Shown here one piece after another: positions 60,637-64,000 of a DNA stretch of 64,000 nucleotides; position 1 is the first letter of the stretch; every line of letters starts with the position of its first letter. Made by a program: the position numbers and the translations under genes. Source of the stretch: Zingiber officinale (Eukaryota > Streptophyta > Magnoliopsida > Zingiberales > Zingiberaceae); the NCBI RefSeq assembly GCF_018446385.1, contig NC_055990.1:25254726-25318725 (forward strand), read 5' to 3'. Below the pieces are notes generated by a model. The model saw only the letters and a list, made by a program, of their open reading frames with translations, had not been told where the DNA came from and made no database searches.

Positions 60637-61762
60637 ATTGATATTAGAGCTGAACGATCAAGGATTGTTCTTGGTGGAGTTATCTTGAATCGTAAGGAGG
60701 TTTATATTGTACAAGGTTGTTAATTAAACTTGTTCGGTATAATCAAAATCTTTTCGACACGATGGGCGACCTTCAAGTAGTAGGAGGAGTCAAGAAACTC
60801 AACAACAAAAACTACAACACGTGGACAACATGTATGGAGTCCTACCTACAAGGTCAGGATCTTTGGGAGGTTGTTAGTGGTAGTGAAGTCATGCAACCAG
60901 CAGAAGATGCTAATGGCATATTGCGAAAATGGAGGATCAAAGCAGGTAAAGCAATGTTTGCTTTAAAAATCACAATTAAAGAAGAAATGTTGGAGGACAT
61001 CCGAGATACCAAAACACCAAAAGAAGTATGAGATACCTTTTGCTACATTCTTTTCAAAGAAGAATGATGCAAGATTGCAACTCCTGGAGAATGAGCTACT
61101 AGCAATAGGACAACATGACAAAATGATTGCCCAATACTTTCACAAGGTAAAGTCGATATGTCGCGAAATTTCAGAATTAGATCCAGCAACTCCTATTGGG
61201 GAAACCAGGATAAAGAGAATAATTATCCATAGTTTAAAACCAGAATATCGAGGATTTGTTGCTGCTATACAAGGATGGCCAACGCAACCATCACTTCTTG
61301 AGTTTGAAAATTTACTTGCAGGCCAAGAAGCTATGGCTAAGCAAATGGGAGAAGTCTTGCTAAAGGGTGAGGAGGAAGCGCTCTACACCAATAAAAGTAA
61401 GGGCAGCTTCAAATGACATGCTGGTGATGGATCTAAAAAGGATGATGATAAAGTAAAGAATTATCAAGGCAATGAAGGCCATCATCCAAGAAGAGCCCCA
61501 CAGAATCATGTCAATAATAGAAAGTTTATTGGCAAGTGTTACAACTGTGGGAAGGTGGGTCACATGGCAAAAGATTGTTGGGCTAAGAAAAAGTTTGTTT
61601 AGAGTAATACTGCTACCTCCAATCCTAAGGAGAATAGTGAAGATGACTGGGATGCTGAAGCCTTGTTCGCTGCAGAGAAAAATGAAGTAGCTTTTACAAT
61701 AATGTCAGACAAGATTAACTACAAAAATGATTGGATCATAGATTCAGGCTGCTCAAATCACA

Positions 61763-63069
61763 TGATGCACTTGGATTTCAGTTTATCCTTGTACCAGGTC
61801 CTGGTTAGTACAGTATTCTCCTGTTTATTTCAGTTTGCATTTACCTTTATTACGTTAGGAGACTGTACGCATGATTAGTGCTAGATGTTATTTCCTTACT
61901 ATGTATATTAGTTGTTACCCGTTGAGTGTTAGACTCACACCCTCCTCCGTTGCTATTTTCAGGTTGATGCTGTTCGGAGGAGTTCCAGTCGCTAGTCCCC
62001 TACAGACCGCGAGGACGTGTGGTTTATCTTTTGGTTTTCTTTATCAGACTAGTTCTGTTTGATGCACTTGGATTATGGTTTTTGTGTTATGGATATTGCA
62101 CTGTCGATGATTTTCATTCAGATTTGTTTTACTACATGCCTGCCTGGATGGCAGAAGAGGTGAGTTGATTTTATCGTCGGATTTGAGTTTTATGAGTGTA
62201 GTGGAGTAGAGTTGGTTTTGAGTCTGCTTATCACTGTTCAGTTTGTTTACTATTTAACTGCGTGGTTGTGTCAGCCAAAGGCTGAAATTGATATAAACTG
62301 CGTGGATGTCTGTGTTATTGTTTGTTTATTATTGTTATTATTCCAGCCGCATGTGGCTGAGATATATGGTGATGTAGAAAGTTTCAGATTATCCGCCGTA
62401 CAGGGGAGATGCTGCCGAAATTTCTTCGGACAGGGACTCCTCCGGGGCGTGACAATTTATTTGGTATCAGAGCACAGTTATACGATCCTTTGTTTTTGTA
62501 TTTTGGAATATTTGGGATAACCTGATACCAATTTATTTGGTATCAGAGCGCCAAGTTGGCGATACTTGTTTGATTTTCGTGTTACGGATTTTCGAGATTT
62601 ATCTGATACTAATTTATTGATATTGGTATCAGAGTGTGTTATGATACTTGCTTTTGGTATTATGGATTTTTGGGTTAGCCCAAGTTTGCGAGTCAAACTG
62701 GGTAGTTATTTTGGATTGCACAGATTTTCCATTATGTATATGTTTTGGACTTCCGTTTCGGATTTATATGGATTTCCGGTGGTTTTCTTGTACGGAATTT
62801 CGAGGTCAAATTGGGGACTGGACAGCGACGGAACATCTCCAGACAGAAAATTAGGTATGATGTGTATTTTATGATTATTATACTTGTAGTAATATATATG
62901 ATATAACTTAATAGATATGAGGAGATCTACACGTATTGCTGCGAGACGTGGTGTTGGACGGCCACGTACGAGGACCTTGGGATCTCTGGATTTGCCAGAG
63001 ATGCCTACTGGGGTTGAGCCTGTCAGTCAGAGACAGACTCAGGATACTGCGGGCGTGTCGGGCTCTCAG
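61763..63069 (+). mobile_element. Ty3/gypsy fragment (LTR, primer site, start of gag) inside copia protease
   Basis: The copia frame stops after ...CSNHM and resumes at 63070 with [13 protein letters not shown], the expected continuation. Between them lies unrelated DNA: an LTR-like part ending TCCGGGGCGTGACA at 62454, a perfect primer site TGGTATCAGAGC at 62462-62473, a leader, and a gag-like start at 62917 ([20 protein letters not shown]) that breaks off after about 50 codons. If the LTR starts at TGATGCACTTGG (61763) it is 692 bp long. No gypsy pol, no second LTR and no target duplication are present, so the insert was truncated at its 3' side. Confidence 0.85.
62462..62635 (+). repeat. 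Triplicated primer-binding-site-like motif
   Basis: TGGTATCAGAGC occurs at 62462-62473 and 62538-62549, and TGGTATCAGAGT at 62624-62635. Each follows TTTATT, with spacings of 76 and 86 bp. The tract between copies also repeats ATCTGATAC(T/C)AA / CCTGATACCAA words. Confidence 0.85.
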
Positions 63070-64000
63070 GATAAAGAAAAGCTACAAAACTTGTCTGAAT
63101 ATAAGGGAGCTCGTATGGTGGTGGCAACCAACAACTCAAGGTTACCAATAGCTCACATCGGTAAGACAATAATTACACCCCAATATAATTCTAACCAAGT
63201 GTCACTTCAAGATGTCTATCATGTCCCAGGAATGAAGAAAATTTTATTATCTGTGTCTCAACTAACATTATCAGGTCACTATGTTCTATTTGGTCTTGAA
63301 GATGTAAAGGTATATCAAAATCTCAAAATATCAGAAACACCGATAATGAAGGGGCAACTACTAGAGTCGGTCTACGTGATGTCAGCAGAGTCTGCATATA
63401 TAGACAAGACAAGAAAAAGTGAAACATCAGACATATGACATATGAGATTAGGTCGTGTTAACTATTCCAAGTTAAACATGATGATGAAGAAGTCAATGCT
63501 TAAGGGGCTTCCTCAACTAGACATACGAACATACACGGTATGTGCGGGATGTCAATATGGTAAAGCACACCAATTACCATATCAAGAGTCAAAGTTTAAA
63601 GCAAAGGAACCATTAGAGTTAGTCTACTCTGATATATTCGGACCCGTTAAGCAACCATCAATCAGTGGTATGCGGTACATGGTGACATTCATTGATGACT
63701 TCTCAAGGTATGTCTAGATATTATTTATGAAAGAAAAATCTAATACATTTTCCAAGTTTAAAGAGTTCAAACAGTCAGTCGAAGGAGAATTGGGAACAAA
63801 GATCTATTGTCTACGCACAGACAACGGGGGAGAATATAGCTCAAGAGAGTTCTCCCAATACTTAAGAGAAAGTCGAATATACCATCAGTACACATGTGCC
63901 AACACACCACAACAGAATGGTGTAGCAGAAAGAAAGAACCGACATCTTGCAGAAGTTTGTCGGAGTATGTTGCACGACAAGAATGTACCTGGACAGTTTT

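Larger units (their letters stand above)
60227..64000 (+). mobile_element. Ty1/copia retrotransposon, left part, defective
   Basis: After LTR and primer site, gag starts at 60762 (MGDLQVVGGVKKLNNKNYNT; UBN2/DUF4219-type). The zinc knuckle CYNCGKVGHMAKDC is near 61538-61580, protease [11 protein letters not shown] at 61733-61764, GAG-pre-integrase from 63070 ([34 protein letters not shown]), zinc-binding [14 protein letters not shown] near 63540-63580, and integrase core DIFGPVKQP...[31 protein letters not shown]. The reverse transcriptase would follow beyond the right edge. It is dead: stops near 61029, 61414, 61600, 63436 and 63716, a frameshift near 61035, and a 1.3-kb foreign insert in protease (61763-63069). 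Confidence 0.92.

Overview
The window is plant nuclear DNA. The genes are split by many GT-AG introns, the protein families are plant-type (shaker K+ channel with a KHA tail, Dof factor, RINGLET homeodomain-DDT protein, ERA1-type farnesyltransferase), and the spacers are AT-rich and full of LTR retrotransposons, hAT-like and Tourist-like elements and tRNA-derived SINEs. A monocot, perhaps Zingiberales, is my best guess from the general look of genes and repeats. That is inference only; no sequence here fixes the species.

Layout. 1-5.7 kb is a transposon nest: a decayed minus-strand Ty1/copia copy split by a solo LTR, a miniature LTR element (TRIM) with a perfect target duplication, and an hAT-like element with a perfect 8-bp duplication. 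7-40 kb is the gene-rich core: farnesyltransferase beta subunit (+), ribokinase (+), a cytochrome b561-domain protein (-), an OPA3-like protein (-), and a very large RLT1/2-type chromatin regulator (+, 18 exons, about 1904 aa). 43-47.3 kb holds a KAT-type inward K+ channel (+, 11 exons, 600 aa). 48.8-49.3 kb holds a short single-exon Dof factor (-). 49.4-64 kb is again repeat-dominated: a perfect 82-bp palindrome, a long LTR-like block with two kinds of tandem repeat, a CACTA-like block, two hAT-like elements (one with a Tourist-like MITE nested inside), a pseudogene, and the left part of a Ty1/copia element whose protease region is broken by a Ty3/gypsy fragment.

The genes are ordinary independent nuclear loci with no shared pathway. 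OPA3-like and RLT are divergent across a 1.3 kb spacer. Reading frames across the proposed exons close exactly for ribokinase (370 aa), b561 (224 aa), OPA3-like (170 aa), RLT (1904 aa) and the channel (600 aa). The farnesyltransferase has one exon join I could not phase.

I found no novel multi-gene system. The most interesting observations are structural: an in-frame 76-residue tandem duplication inside an RLT exon, a duplicated splice acceptor in the farnesyltransferase gene, a fourfold tandem repeat filling one K+ channel intron, the (TA)24-centred palindrome, the TRIM with an internal minisatellite, and the gypsy-in-copia insert with a triplicated primer-binding-like motif.
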